The position numbers and the translations under genes were made by a program. The notes beneath the pieces are model-generated. The model saw only the letters and a program-made list of their open reading frames with translations. It ran no database searches and had not been told where the DNA came from. From positions 41,882,354 through 41,946,353 of the forward strand of contig OW121849.1 of NCBI GenBank assembly GCA_933228895.1: a DNA stretch of 64,000 nt. The letters run 5' to 3'. This DNA comes from Platycnemis pennipes. Taxonomy: Eukaryota; Arthropoda; Insecta; Odonata; Platycnemididae. Below, piece by piece: positions 36,041 to 48,549 of the stretch. Each line of letters begins with the position of its first letter. Position 1 is the stretch's first letter.

Positions 36041-36937
36041 TGTTATAATCAACCTTCGTATTATGTATTACTTATTACTTATTTCATCAGTATTGCACCG
36101 TATCAGATCTTCACAATGAGGGTTAAAAGTCGTGGGCTCTTTCGCCTTTGTGATATTCAATCCCAGTCCTAATAGACGGAGAAACGATCAATTCAAAAGA
36201 AAACTTTCTCACAACTTAATCCTATGTCTGCAGATGTCTTCATCGCTGAGGAGTACAATAAAGGCACCGCTCGCCACTCAAAGAAATCGTGCTAAGGATG
36301 TAAAAACAAGCATTTAGGACTACTGAAATGTGATTGAATCGACTTGAAGTCTATAGCGCTGAAATGATGCGGTGTCCGGGAGTCGATTTCACCGTTATCT
36401 GACCTGAGGTTAATTTTATATGAAAATTATTCTTACGGTTGAGGAGAATGTAAGCTAAATAGGAGATATATCTTTTTCACGCTTTTTTACAGCATAAATC
36501 CCTTTACACCCGTGCAGTACCCATAACCACCGTCATAAAATAGAATTTTTATCACCAACTTGCCATCAAAACAGAATGTGAAGCGATAAGCCTGCCATTA
36601 TTCCGATTTTAAATCATTACTTCATTTCACAAACTCGTAATTGACGGAAAAATATATTTATTTCATCGTGCGGACGTTTAAAATTCTATCGTTCTGATAA
36701 AAGTGAAAAATACATAAGAGGTAGTGAATTTCTATAGCTGAAGATGACTTTCAGTTTCAGCCTCCTCCATAACACTTGCCTGCTGTAACCTTCACAATGA
36801 ACACTTGCTAACGTTTGGCAGTCAATACAATTTATGCTCAAGTGATCACTTCTAAGCGTGTGAGCCGCTCATTTCCATGTGATTGAACAATCGCTATCTT
36901 CCATCCTGAAAATGAAATAATGTCAATCATTGGCGCA
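36041..36937. other. AT-rich DNA, no gene seen
   Basis: Nothing beyond short chance ORFs was noted. Confidence 0.5.
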
Positions 36938-37345
36938 CCCAGATATGTTTTATGGTGGGAGGAGTGGGGAGAGTACCATCTGCCCCATTTTTTGCAAAGT
37001 CTAACTAAAATTTTATTTTTATCGGTATATTTTGAATGTTATAGTAGGCCATATCAGTTATTACATGCATGTGTCCTGTAAGTAGTCATATCAGATTTAC
37101 AGACAAAAATAGTCGTACAGGTTTATGCCTATGCTAATTAATTAAGTGTCACAGCACCGATAAAAGAGTCTTTCTTTTATCTGTGGTCTAGGCGTGCTCG
37201 AGTAAAATTATGTAACCAGTTTTTTTCTATTTTTCAAGTTGCCGCTACCACGTGACTGTGACTTGACAATTAAAGATTAATTTAGGTTTTGTAGAGAGAT
37301 AAGAGAGGTGCCCCCCCCCGCCCCCCGTGGGTCTCAATAGATCCC
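36938..37345. mobile_element. possible nonautonomous element with G/C-run ends
   Basis: The left border TTGGCGCACCCAG is followed by a G-rich patch. The right border has C-runs (nine C at 37311-37319, then six C) followed by GTGGGTCTC, a rough inverse of the left border. The plan is the same as in the element at 16431-16897, but the ends match less well and no target duplication is evident. Confidence 0.4.
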
Positions 37346-40017
37346 AATGCTGGATGTCCATTGATCGAATAGTGAATTTAAAAAAAATCTAACCTAATCA
37401 AGGGATCGAACTGGCGGGGGAAACACCGATCACTTGTTTTCTCTTATTCTTGGCTTCAGTCTTTCTCCAGAGCAGGCAATGCTATAAGGAATAAAGTGTT
37501 ATATCTAAATGGAAAGGAATTAATTGCTATAAACCGTAAAATGGCCTGATTTACTTTAACAAATGGATTGCAAACGACGCAATACAGCCGTCGCCCAATA
37601 TTTTACGGCAGCTAAATGAACGAGAGATCTCTTTCATGTGAGGCTGACTGCGGTACGTACTCTGTCGTTCCTTACCCGTCGTGCCATACGTCCCCCAATG
37701 CCGGTATTGCGCTGGAAACTTTTCCGGGTAAATCAACACAAACCCCACTCGAGTCAAGAGCGGGGCCCGAGGGCGACTTTAGACCAGGAAGTCTGAAGGA
37801 ACAAGGATACGTTGCACGATGACCGTGCGTGGCATGTTCGTGGCGCACAGTTTGAGGCCATCAGTGCGTATTGGATGGATGAATGGGTTGAAATTAAATG
37901 GGACGCAGAGAGGACTCTGCGCTGGAACCACTCGGGACTATTTCGTGACACTCACACGGGGGGGTTGGTGAGGAGGATGAAAGGGATGAGCACCGAAGGG
38001 AAACACAGTAATGGGATTAATCCAAAAAGCAGATCTCCATAAAGAAACCGCTCATGTTGGGTGTACAGTCCATGCACTTTTCAGCATTAAAAAGGAGTAA
38101 GTAACCGCTGTCGCATAAAACTCTTGAGCGATCAGGAACGAGATGACCGCGACAAAGGACATTCATTCCACATCCGTGTTTCCACGTGAACAAGGAACCA
38201 CCTAAGAGTGCGGTAAAATCATGATGAACCTAGCTCTGCGGCATGAGATTATTCGTGAAATGGGTGTGGGAAAAAAGTGTCGCGCAATTACTATTTCGCG
38301 AATAAAATAACACCGAACTCCGAGTGGGTTTCCAATATGAGACGAGGAATATTGAAATGTATTCACATGAACTATCAATATGTTAGCATCTCCAATGAAT
38401 TCATAAAATAGGTTTTGCATAGCAAGAAAATCTTAAAATTCTAGCATCAAAAGTATGATAACGATAAATCACCATTCATTGGCGATACCTGTATGCAATA
38501 CATAGGTTGTTAGAGGTCATATTTCTAATATAGGTCATCTTTCAAACTTCACAAAAATACTCACAAAAGGTAGCGGACAAAACCGGATGGAAGCGGCTAA
38601 TAGGCGCAGTAAAATATTACTTTGAGCTTGCAGCATTTTCATAAGCTAGCCCACCCAAGGAATGTTTGTTATTGGCCCACACCTTTTACATGAAAAGGTT
38701 GGAGAACCAACTTTTTCAGGGAGTAAATTTCACGAATGGGTCCTAAACAAACGAATTGAGCGAATTTTACATTTAAAAAAATTACAAAATCGAGAATTAA
38801 TTACGAAATAACGAATACGGAATTTTATAGCTATTTTGTACCAAAGGCATGTCTAGTTGCAAAAATGAAGTGCTTAACCCACATTTCTTCATTCATAGTG
38901 GTAGGTTATTATGCTTGATGCTAGTTTCTGAATAAGCAATCTCCAATTAAGCTGGGATAAAACTATGATTCGTAAAGACAGGTGGAAGGCATTTCGTAAA
39001 AAATGTGAGTTTCGGTTGGACGGCATGGAATGGGCAAATTTGGGAAAATACGGGCATACGTTGGTTGATCACAATGATGATATTGAAAGAGAGAAGACAA
39101 AAATCTTGCGAGAAATTCGTTTCGAGCGGGGGCAAGGGATTGGCGGCTGAGCGCTGCCTTTTTCTTTTATTTTTGCTGCCGCAGTACTTCAATAATACTC
39201 GTTTACTCGACGGAGAGAATGAGAAAAGGAAAGAGAGAGGGAATAAAATACACGAACAAAGATGGCGATGAGGCTGTGGTCGAGTCAGAGTCCCGACCTT
39301 CGCCACGCTGTGATATAATTTTCGAAATATATTCCGCTTTGCCGCTTTGGAGGCTCTCACTTCTTCCAGCCCGAAAAAGCTCAAGTAATCCCCTACGCGA
39401 GCGTGGGTAAAGTTTTTTCCACCCTCATCCTCGTCATCCTCGTTCTTTTTCACGCCGACTTCTCTGACGCTAACGTTTTGGGTCGCGGGTCTTGGGAAAA
39501 CTGCTTCCTACCGCAAAGGCCACGCCCAAATCACCCCGGAAAAAACCTGCAAGTATAAGCGGGGGAGGGGGGGATGAGGATGAAGGAATGGGGGTGGAAG
39601 GGTGCAGGGAGAGGGTGGAAAAGCGAGCTCCGTGGAAAAAACTCCCGTCCTCCTCCCCCGAGTTAACCCGCGACTCGCGTCGAGGCCTGGGGGTCGCATC
39701 TAGTCGCGTCGTCCGTGTTCCTTGCACGACTTCCCGCCTAGGTCTTCCTAGATCTGGGGCCCCAGTCGACGCATAAATAACCAGCCACCTTGGTTACACT
39801 CTGATGAAGCTGAAATTGGAAATAATAAATCGGACATAAGCCCAGTTCTGACATTATATAAATACCTGATCGTTTTTGCGATGCTGGAAACGCCATGGAT
39901 ACGCTATTACTAGCCGTTGTTACTTGGGAAAGGCGACCAGCAACTGAGGCATTTACGCCAGAGAGGATATGTACGCAACTTGGTAATGGTAGTCCAGTTT
40001 TTAGGGAATGGAGGAAG
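37346..40017. other. no gene seen; several unassigned ORFs
   Basis: The 168-codon minus ORF at 38947-39453 is the longest outside the GC-rich islands. It starts with an acidic patch (NEDDEDEGG) but shows no domain and has antisense open frames, so it is left uncalled. 39530-39770 is a small GC-rich island. A CTGATGAAG...GAAATT word at about 39801-39820 resembles the foldback cores but has no arms. Confidence 0.4.
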
Positions 40018-40240
40018 GGTGGACAGAAACCCAGCGTCGGCATTAGTCTACTCTTTTACAAAGGAGGCCATTGGGATCACGGCTTAACGTCCCATCGGAC
40101 GGACGGAGTACTGGACTCGAAGTGCTCTCCACAAGGCCACATATAGGGACCTGTTTACCAATGAAAAATCGCCAGTACCGGGATTCGATCCTGAGCCCTC
40201 GGAATGTGAGGCAAGTACTCTAGCCGCCAAAGCAACCCGA
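40018..40240 (-). mobile_element. tRNA-derived SINE (type 1)
   Basis: On the minus strand, A-box-like TGGCGGCTAGAGTACTT (40213-40229) and B box GGATCGAATCC (40181-40191) head the element. The body includes 'gatgggacgttaagccgtg' (near 40090) and ends in a 'gccgacgctgggtttctgtcc' section (near 40030) shared with the copies at 22895 and 51143. Target duplications were not identified. Confidence 0.75.
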
Positions 40241-40560
40241 TCTCCGAACATTACCCGTCGTTAATGCCACATTAGCCTAAGGACAAATCTCAAAGGATTG
40301 AGTTAAGTTGCCAGTATTAAACTGGATCATGAACGCTCTTTGATGCGGTCTAAAACTACCTTCTTAGTGCCATAGGTCAATCTACTCAATCTTGATAAGC
40401 TCCAAACCTGCACTAAACATTGTGATTCACTTCTTTCGAAACATAAAACCAAATATTATTCTCCGAAAAGATGGATATAGCTTGATACAAACGCATGAAA
40501 GAAGGAAAAGGTCTATAAATTGAAATAAAGTCTCAATCTTTACTTTTTGGAAACGTCTCA

Positions 40561-40680
40561 TTATGAAACAATGAGAAACACTAAGTTTTTGATTCATTAA
40601 TTTTTATTGAACTTGACCAATTTCGAAAATGTGCTACATTTCCAGGTGAATTGGAGTGTTTCATTGTTTCACGACTATAA
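40561..40680 (-). mobile_element. foldback element with CTGGAAATG...CGAAAT core
   Basis: Arms 40565-40582 (gaaacaatgagaaacact) and 40655-40672 are inverted with one indel. On the minus strand the enclosed sequence reads CCTGGAAATGTAGCACA, then TTTTCGAAATTGG. This is similar in plan to the other foldback cores but is missing the TGATGA word. It could be the 3' end of a Penelope-like or other retroelement. Confidence 0.5.
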
Positions 40681-41159
40681 ACCGACTTGAATCTTGCGAA
40701 ACGGGCCTCCGGACAAAATGCTAATATAATATCTCAAACGAGGCAAAGAACTAAATATTGATTCATACAAAGTAGTGCACTTCTATGGTGAATCACTCAC
40801 TTCCGTACACAGTAGTCTCCCAGGCAGAAGGGATGAACAAAGTTCACTGAACGTGAAACTAAGGCATCACTAAAAGGATACAATTCTCTGTGTAACTTAA
40901 ATTCGAATAAACTATCATTCATAGAGTAAAATAGTCATCAATAGGCGATGGCTGATATTTTTTGATAAAGCCCAATTTATTATAATGCAGCCCTGAATAA
41001 TTTTCCAATAAGTTTTCCCGCTTTTCCTGTGATGCAACAGCGTCCATCAAGTGATATTTGATAGGGTAAACGCATCTTCTTCTGTAAAGCTGCATTTGGA
41101 AGAGTGATACAATTTTTTCCACATCTTATTTACTACTTGTTTTTGAAGTTTTCTCCGGT

Positions 41160-41222
41160 GCTCGTATCGTGGGATGATATTTCCGAGATTAAAGTAATAC
41201 TCTACGGATCCCACGATAGAGC
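41160..41222. repeat. inverted repeat with 14-15-bp arms
   Basis: 'gctcgtatcgtgggat' (41160-41175) is inverted at 41208-41222 with one 1-nt indel and a 32-nt spacer. It lies within or at the edge of the decayed RT fragment. Confidence 0.65.
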
Positions 41223-41490
41223 TCGATAATTTTATTCATCGGGAACACTTCAGTAAAAGACGTAGTCATCAGTGTAAATAACTCTCGATGATAGTCAATT
41301 CATAATCGATGTCCTCGATTCTTTTGCAAGAAACATGACGGGACCGTTAAGGCTTCCTTGTGGGACGCCGGAGGCCATTTTTACGATATCGGAATCGCGC
41401 TGATTATCACGCGATCTTTGAGTTCGGGAATGAAAACGCATACCCAATTTACGCATCACACGGACGGAGGAAGAGGCGAAATGATGACCT
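41190..41490 (-). mobile_element. RT domain fossil of a Jockey/CR1-like LINE
   Basis: The minus strand carries, in one frame, FHSRTQR, then MASGVPQGSLNGPVMFL (RT motif B region, consensus SGVPQGSxLGPLLF), a stop where an INDL-type word is expected, then LSSRVIYTDDYVFY (motif C, consensus FADDxxLY) at the expected spacing, and then two more stops. Order and spacing fit the palm domain of an APE-class non-LTR RT. The 83-codon ORF at 41295-41546 covers the first part; upstream motif A is missing or decayed. It differs in sequence from the RT at 44500-45825. Nonfunctional. Confidence 0.75.
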
Positions 41491-44400
41491 CGAGGTTTTG
41501 CGATCTCCTCTACCTCGATTAATGACGGAGCTGCGAAGGAATTCACGACGCATCAGGGCACGCAGCGCTCGGCACAAGGAGGCAGAGGGATTTCATACAG
41601 TTGGTCACGTCACGGAGGGCGGAGGGAAAAAGCAAAGCGAAGACTTAAGGATGGAGTTTCAGTGCGGCGTGGCGGGGACAGAAAGAGGAGGCGTTGCGCA
41701 ATCCGTTGCTCGTATAATTCCATTTACCATCCCGCCTCTAAATCTCAGTCCAGGAGAGATATTTTCAATAAAGAATGCAGGGAGACGAGGAGAAAGGGAA
41801 CCGCTTGGATTTCCGAGCGCGTAGGTGTGGAAAAATGTAGCTGTTGTTTCGAGAAAAAAATTCCGACGGGAAATGAATGAATCACCATAGCTGGTTTGAA
41901 ATTCTTCCTACGTAGAATCGCATTCTCTTCTACGGAGAATGGGCATTATTAAATGAAACGTGGCCTTCTTGTCGCCGGTTGTTTTTCTGAAAATTTTTGC
42001 TGCCTCATGAGATGTTTACGTTCCACGACGCAGGTGCACGAGTTTACGGTCCAAAAATCCCGATTGGTCGTCACGATAGCGCAGATTATAGGCTAGGAAA
42101 GCGGGTTCAGGCTTTATAAGCGGGATGACCTTCGCACGGCAGTCAGCACGAAGTAGCGTGCCATTTGCCAGAAGCATTGGCACCGGTCACAAGATGGAAG
42201 AGGCATGAGATTCGGCGATGGATGTGAGACAGGTTGGACGCGCAGTCCTCGGACAAACAGGGAAATAACACGAAGCAGATGTACCCAATCATCAATATTT
42301 GAGTCAATTCTTAGCTCAAATATTCGGTTGAGTTGTACAGCAAACGGTCAACTTGAGAAACATCCAGTCTCCACCTTAACTACTATTAAGCTCGGTGTGA
42401 ACAATACCTTATGTTAAGAAATTGAGATACCCTTTCGATGAGACATAGTTGTGAATGCATTGTATTGATAATAGATCCGACAGCAGGAGAGAGCACAACG
42501 CATTTTATTCAGTTGAGATGATGTAACGTCGAGCTCAAGATTTTACTCCGTGGTGTGTCAAAGGATACATATTAGTAATCCTCTATTTATTTCAGCCTAG
42601 ACTTGCAGTCAGTTTTTTTGCCATGTACATACACAGGTAATTCCTTTCCTCCTCCTTTTCCTCAGCCTTCCTATTCTTCTTTTTTCCTCCAGGATGTTAT
42701 CTCTACATGTCTTTACTCTTCTATCGTTGCCCACCCTGTCTACATGACCATGCTCTTCTTCCATTTATAATACATTCTCCAATCGCTTCTATTTTAAATT
42801 CTATTTTCACTCCTTTATTCATTACGGTTCCGAATTTGATGGGCGCTAAAGATAATGACGCGTAACGAACCAAATCTCTCCCAATCGCAAATGTTGAGTT
42901 GAATCAATGATTCAGATTAGAAATCTGTATCCTACATTCAACCGAGTCGAAAATGATAAACCATACAGACGGTGATTATTCTGATCATTATTGGTTTTAG
43001 CAGTTCCAGAAGGGGCTAAGCACAATTTTCTGAAAAGGTAACACTAAGTTTTTGACAACGGACAGAGACGTTCAGCCTATAAATGCACGGCCTGTATAGT
43101 ATCTGTATTTGGAGAACTTCAAAAATGAAGGATCATATAGGCTAAATAAGGATGTACTGCTATTTATAATTCAACTTGACAACTAGAGTTTCTATTAGAA
43201 CTACAGTGAGCATTACATGCCATGGCCGACACTGTCAATTGTCTCCACGAGCAGAACTCAGCTCAGCAAAACGCAAGATCAATTCACATTATTTCGGAAA
43301 CGTCAAAGCACTAGAGTTTAAATGATGGATTCTATACAAGTCCCCAGCAGTTTGATATATATATACTTCAAGTCAAATAACGGAGAAAGAGGCGCTTCCT
43401 ATGAAAGAAATAACGGAAAATATGGAGGAACAATGAGAATCTCGGAGTCAAATACCTATACATCCAGCATTCTAGGGGAAACAAAACTGGTTACCAAAAT
43501 TTATAGCAGCTGAAAAAGTTGGTTGCATTGGATTTAAAAAATGTAAAACGTGAAAATAATATAGACCCTTTGAATTATACCGCGTTGATAATATGATGAG
43601 GCTGTGCGAATCACCAGAGGAGGTATCTATAATTATTTACGATTAATAAAGTATCCGCCTTATTTGGCTTTTACGATTTCGACATATTGGTTAACTTTTG
43701 TGACAAAAGAATACTTTTCACCGAGAAATTAGACGAAAATACAGGATGGGAGCCTCATAGTGGAAAAGAGATCAACGCGATCACATAATTATGGCAGGTG
43801 TAAAAAAATCCAGCAGACACAGTATATCAGCAGTGTAGACGATCAAACTGAAATAAGAATTTTTTTATTCACGTTGAAATGCATGTATCCGTTCTTTCCA
43901 GGATAAAGTCATGACTTCTTCTACAACAAATTTCCCTAGTAAGTTAATGTAGTCATTAATCAAGGTACACCTTACGGTAGGATAATGGCTCAAGGCTCAT
44001 AAAAACCAAATCCTAAATTGTAAATAACTAAATGAAGAATTATAAAACTCGATCTACTACTGTCAACTACTCAAGTGGCTCCATCTATTTTGTTCCTGAG
44101 AATAGAATAAGGATTATTATGCGATGTAAAACTATGAAATATCTAATTTTCTACGTTTTATTCTTCCATTGGCATAATTTTCACCGGAACTATCGTATAA
44201 CGGTTGGTAGAGAGAACAGAAAATTGTTCCTCGCCTGACAAAACTCCCGTCCTGTCTATGACACAGTTATGATCTAGGATAACAACTTGTTCCATGGTGC
44301 CACTCATTTTACAACTCCTCCTCTTCAATAAGCTGATCATTCAGAGCTTGCAGTACATATTTCCGATATCAGAGAGAACTTCCTACTGGACCACGTAATC

Positions 44401-44499
44401 CAGGTGGGGAAATTCTTGCGACTGAACGTTCTGCAGGCCATCAAACTAAAGTTGCGGATTTAAAATCTGTCTCGAAGTAGCATATTTTGTTTTTCCTAG
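41491..44499. other. no gene seen
   Basis: 41300-41900 is GC-richer, with a 154-codon plus ORF (41360-41824) antisense to the RT fossil at its start and not recognised. A 10-bp hairpin ('aatatttgag', 42294-42324) and a T/C-rich stretch (42600-42800) are present. The rest is AT-rich. Confidence 0.45.
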
Positions 44500-45825
44500 A
44501 ATTGTAATCTATCTATCTCCGCAATACCTAGTGAGCCAACGCAAAAGTGTGTGGCAGAGGGTGAACATTTTCAAACATGCAACTAAGTGCTACAATGCTA
44601 CTACTACATGGAAACATGTTAGATATAAGAGTCACGTGTAATTAGATGGTTAGAATGTACATATTAATGAAGAGAACACTGGTTAGAAAGGCTTCCTCTA
44701 AATACATCATCTGTATTTCCCTAGCTTACATGGGTTAGTAATGGCAAAACATGATTCATGCACTAAAGACTAATAATATTTCACTTACCTATCCCTTTGC
44801 AACGCTGCTAATGTGTTCTCTTATTCTACGGGGGAAAAATGACATTTGAATAAATCGGTAGGACAACCCATTTCTGTAATCTATTTATCTGGTCAAATCC
44901 AGCATACTATACAGAGGTTCATAATATGTATCTAACATCTTCAGTAAACCTACCCGTGTTAAATTTCGGTAAGACATTTAATCAGTAATTTAACCTAGAA
45001 TCTGATAATGATTTCCAACCTAATTCTTTAATTAAATTTGATATTCTGCAAGAGATATCGTAACACCTTCTAACAATTCTAGTTGCTCTACGCTGCGCAT
45101 TGTCTGATTCTCCGATGAAAACTATTTCATTCTGATCCTATACACCGGCTGAATATTCAAGGTGGGGCCTAACTAGAGAAAATCAGAATCGCTCTCTTTT
45201 CTCCTCGTCTCATTTCCCTTGTTCCCTTTTTGATAAATCCTAGCTGTCCCCTGGATTGGCCGCATCCTGGATTCCTGGATGTGTCTTCTCCACGGTAAAT
45301 CTTTAATGATTTTACACCTAAGAATCTTACGGATTCAACGCTTTCATTTATCGTTTTACTAATTTATAGGATCGCAATAAAGAAATATTTCTCTTCCAAA
45401 ATTTAAGAGCTACACATTTTTTAGGTTTAGTTCTAACTGCCATTTGTTGCACCACTCTTGAATTGTATTTAAATCCTTACTAAGTGATTCCCTATCTTAT
45501 TTATTTGACATATTTACACTACTACGTCGCCACAAAAAACTCTAAGCTTACTACTCACTACCAAACCCAACTCGTTTATGTATAAAAGAAATAGAAGCGG
45601 ACCCACTACGCTACACTGGAGAACTCCCTAAGTTACTTTGAATATGTCAGACATGATACCATCTATAACGACCCTCTGATCGCACCCACTTAAGAATCCC
45701 TTCATCCAACATATAACTTCCGTTTAGTAAAAGAAGGATCAAGTGACTAGATAAGGCGGTGCGTTTTACCCTTAGCTCTTGAAGTACCTATAATCCAAAT
45801 ATATTACTCCGAGAACATCCTTAGA
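44500..45825 (-). mobile_element. 1.3-kb LINE copy with decayed RT and 3' end
   Basis: Reading the minus strand, RT motif A appears as VIYLDYRYF (about 45785-45815). A 65-codon frame with one stop (45514-45708) then contains WMKGFLSGCDQRVVIDG, GVLQCS (for GVPQGS), GPLLFLLYINELGL, and RVFCGDVVV (for FADDVVV). A shifted frame continues with SLSKDLNTIQEWCNKWQLEL (thumb region), and near 44830 MSFFPRRIRE matches the usual C-terminal SFFPRTIRxWN word. The 3' end at about 44500-44515 is a GATA-type microsatellite (atagatagatt). The catalytic Asp pair is altered (GD for DD) and frameshifts abound: a dead CR1/Jockey-type element, one of the most complete in the window. Confidence 0.9.
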
Positions 45826-46117
45826 GCTTAGGATATTCGTAAAATCGTGCCATGCTCCAAATGACAATCATCTTCCCCGGAGCACATTTCTGGAAGTAAA
45901 GTAATCCATTATTTTTTTATCTCCGCAGCACATTTCTGAAATTATTAAAATTTAAAATGTGCATACGCACTGAGAAATAAACTACACTGAGATAGAACAT
46001 TTAGAATTGAGCATGGGAAGTTGTGAGGTCTGACAAATGTGTATTAAAATGAACGAAAATGAGGAAAATAAATGAAGAACAATAGGCTTTCCTGGTGGAT
46101 AATGTGAATGGAGCCTT

Positions 46118-46262
46118 CTCGGTATAGGCACCGAGTGAGGTTTGCTATCGCCGACGTTTCGACGATTAAACCACTCATCATCTCCGGAGTTATGAATTCA
46201 ATTAATAGAATTGAACCAGTAGCTCGTCGGAACGTCAGCGATGGAAAGTCTCACTTGATACC
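46118..46262 (-). mobile_element. foldback element, best hammerhead-like core
   Basis: Arms about 46128-46165 and 46223-46258 are imperfect inverted copies (CTCACT...ATCG...GACGTT...CGACGA pattern). On the minus strand 46150-46182 reads ATGATGAG, then 12 nt, then CGAAACGTCGGCG. Only one base differs from the hammerhead core words CUGAUGAG and CGAAAC. The other arm carries a related 'CGTCGGAACGTCAGCG' in opposite orientation but lacks the first word. The GAAACGTCGG word is characteristic of Penelope-like termini. Confidence 0.6.
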
Positions 46263-47796
46263 GAACCACGTTGAAATGAAAATTCAACGAGGATAAGAAT
46301 GATGGTTTACTTGAAAGAAAGGGGAAATCGAACTCTAATGCAGATTTTCTCTTTGTATGGTCAGCATTTTCCACGGATGAAGGAATCAAAGGATAAAATT
46401 AGTTTAAGACAACAAACTGATGTTGCTAAAATTCCTTATTCCTTACTAACTGTGGAGGATACGCAATGCATATCCTGCTCTTTCCAGTAATTAATAATAC
46501 GCGCTAATAATGCATAATATAATAAGTTTATATTGCACCAAAAAATGAATATGTAAACTTTCAGAAGAATGCAATCCCCACTTCACCAAAGCAGGTGTTT
46601 AACGAAAAAAGGGAAAAGTCTGGAGTGATTTTGACGATTATTAGAGAGTTCACAGAAGTATATTTTCACTCATCAGCAACAGCAACAGTGAGTACGATAA
46701 GCAAATTTTATCACGTATGAAGCATAATAAAAAAAACAATAATTCAAGTACTTCCTTACGAAACATGAAATTTCGATACAAAACACGGCAGAAACGTGAC
46801 TTTTTTGACCTCCAGTTCTTAGTTCTAGGATTTGTTTCTTCCCGTGTGATTGCATTCAATAGCAGGCTTTCCATAATTCTCTACGCGTTTCTAAGAAGGG
46901 TATTTTGTTTTGTCAATTTCTCCTCGTGATAAATACAAAAATTTTAAATTAACTTAAAATTTTAAAAATAATTATGGTTTGGCAAACCTTTCAGGTCAGT
47001 CATTACCTATAAATTTTGAAAATGTGATAACACTTTATTGAGTGATATTATATTGAAAATTGTTTTTCATGACTGCATTCTACACGGGATTTTGTTTATC
47101 ACGTCTTAAAATTTTGTAAAATACACACAGAATCTCTTGATTGATGACTATTTATTTTCCGTTACGGAGTTTCATCAACCACAAAGTCACATGATTTTAT
47201 CGATTGACTCATTCTCAAATCATGGCTTGATGACTTGACTCCTATCATCCTCCTACATGATCAAATCAGCCAAACACCCTCCTATTACACATGTCCATTC
47301 CACTTTATTTTTTGGCGCATACACTCATCATCCTTTTCCTCTTATTTTTACAACAACGTAATTCGTCCGAATTTTTACCAGACCTACCTTGCCCTTGTTT
47401 CACTCAACGCAAACTGGTTGACTTGAGGTTTGGCTCAACCACAGTTCTGAACAATTTTTGTAAATCATACATTTTTGTTGGATCAAAGAAGAAAACTAAC
47501 TTGCGAGTAGAGACGGAAACGGATCGGAGAAAGATTAAAGTTTTGCTATTGTCCGATATGAGCAAGAAATGTATCCGACGGTACGGGCGTTGCCAAGCGC
47601 GGAGTCTCCGGCTACAACACGCGGCACCATCGTCACCTCGGCTACGCCATTCCGCCTCCTAGGCGTCCGACAGGCTACGTAACGGCCTTCCTCACGAGAG
47701 CATTCAGGAGTGTGTGAGTGTCCTAGTAGTTCGCGAGGACCAGTTATGGACACGAAAGACTCATAAAGGTAAATTATTTACCCTTTTACTGCCAGT
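46263..47796. other. no gene called; GC-richer patch 47535-47768 ends in a donor
   Basis: 47535-47768 is markedly GC-richer than its flanks, open on the minus strand for 72 codons, and ends on the plus strand with AAAG|GTAAAT. It could be a noncoding 5' exon, but no acceptor or promoter was found. Confidence 0.3.
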
Positions 47797-47855
47797 GGGC
47801 CAATATATCGGCACTCTATGGTTGTGTGGAAACTGCTAAGGGCCGATATATCGGC
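47797..47855. repeat. pair of GCCGATATATCGGC-type palindromes
   Basis: A perfect 14-bp palindrome at 47842-47855 and a one-mismatch version at 47799-47812 lie 43 bp apart in similar contexts (gggcc...tatcggc). They could be binding sites or the relic of a repeat carrying a 'ccagtgggcc' context. Confidence 0.8.
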
Positions 47856-48549
47856 GCACTTGCATTACATTATTGTAATATTATATTTCCTTCAAATCAG
47901 GGACATCATAAATGATTTTTTTCATTCTCAAAAATAGTGAAAATATCGTCAACATTGAGACAAATACGTAATTCATATAATAAAATTTATTGTTTACAAA
48001 AAATTCAAGGGAAAAACAAATATTGAAGAAACCAGCATGGTTGATGCAAAAAGGTAGAAAACACGGGGTACCTTATGAGAAGAAACCATTTTAGAAGTCT
48101 CTTTATCTAGTTTCCACAACATACATATGGTGAAATCGTGATGCTGCTCATTAAATATCGGTTTAGAAGTTGAAATAAATAATAAAACCATTAAAGCACC
48201 CAGTCTGAGAATAAAACTAAAAAAGAAAACATTACTAATCACATAGTTATCTCTGAGAAGGAAGTTTTCTGAAATAATTCATTATGACTCTGAATAACAC
48301 TTGGTGCAAATGCATCTAAGGTATGAGTTTAGTATTGAAAGGGTTGAATATAGGGTCCATGAAAAAAGAGGGAACAATGCAAAAAAAAACAAAAAAGACA
48401 ATATAGCACGTAGGAGTGCCGGATTCGTTGGACGACAGATTCGGGTAGAACTCGAAAAAAAATTACCTCAATATAGCCGACCTACCATAGCTAGAAGAAG
48501 AGAGGAGGCTTATCTCACACTGAATAGAGCATACTCCTTCAAAGACCTA
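47856..48549. other. AT-rich DNA, no gene seen
   Basis: An 82-codon minus ORF (47994-48242) is hydrophobic but unrecognised. A 90-codon plus ORF (48301-48573) is lysine/arginine-rich and unrecognised. Confidence 0.4.

Noticed and set aside
38947..39453. 168-codon minus-strand ORF with an acidic start
   Set aside because: No domain, no convincing promoter or splice border, and open frames on the opposite strand. Possible but unsupported.
40181..40229. Functional tRNA gene
   Set aside because: A and B boxes are present, but no cloverleaf can be completed and a SINE body follows; the other tRNA-like stretches show the same.
41360..41824. 154-codon plus-strand ORF
   Set aside because: Its beginning is the antisense of the RT fossil at 41190-41490, and the remainder is unrecognised.
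44787..44800. Strong minus-strand splice donor GATAG|GTAAGTG
   Set aside because: It lies inside the decayed LINE 3' region, so it is more likely a chance word than a host exon border.
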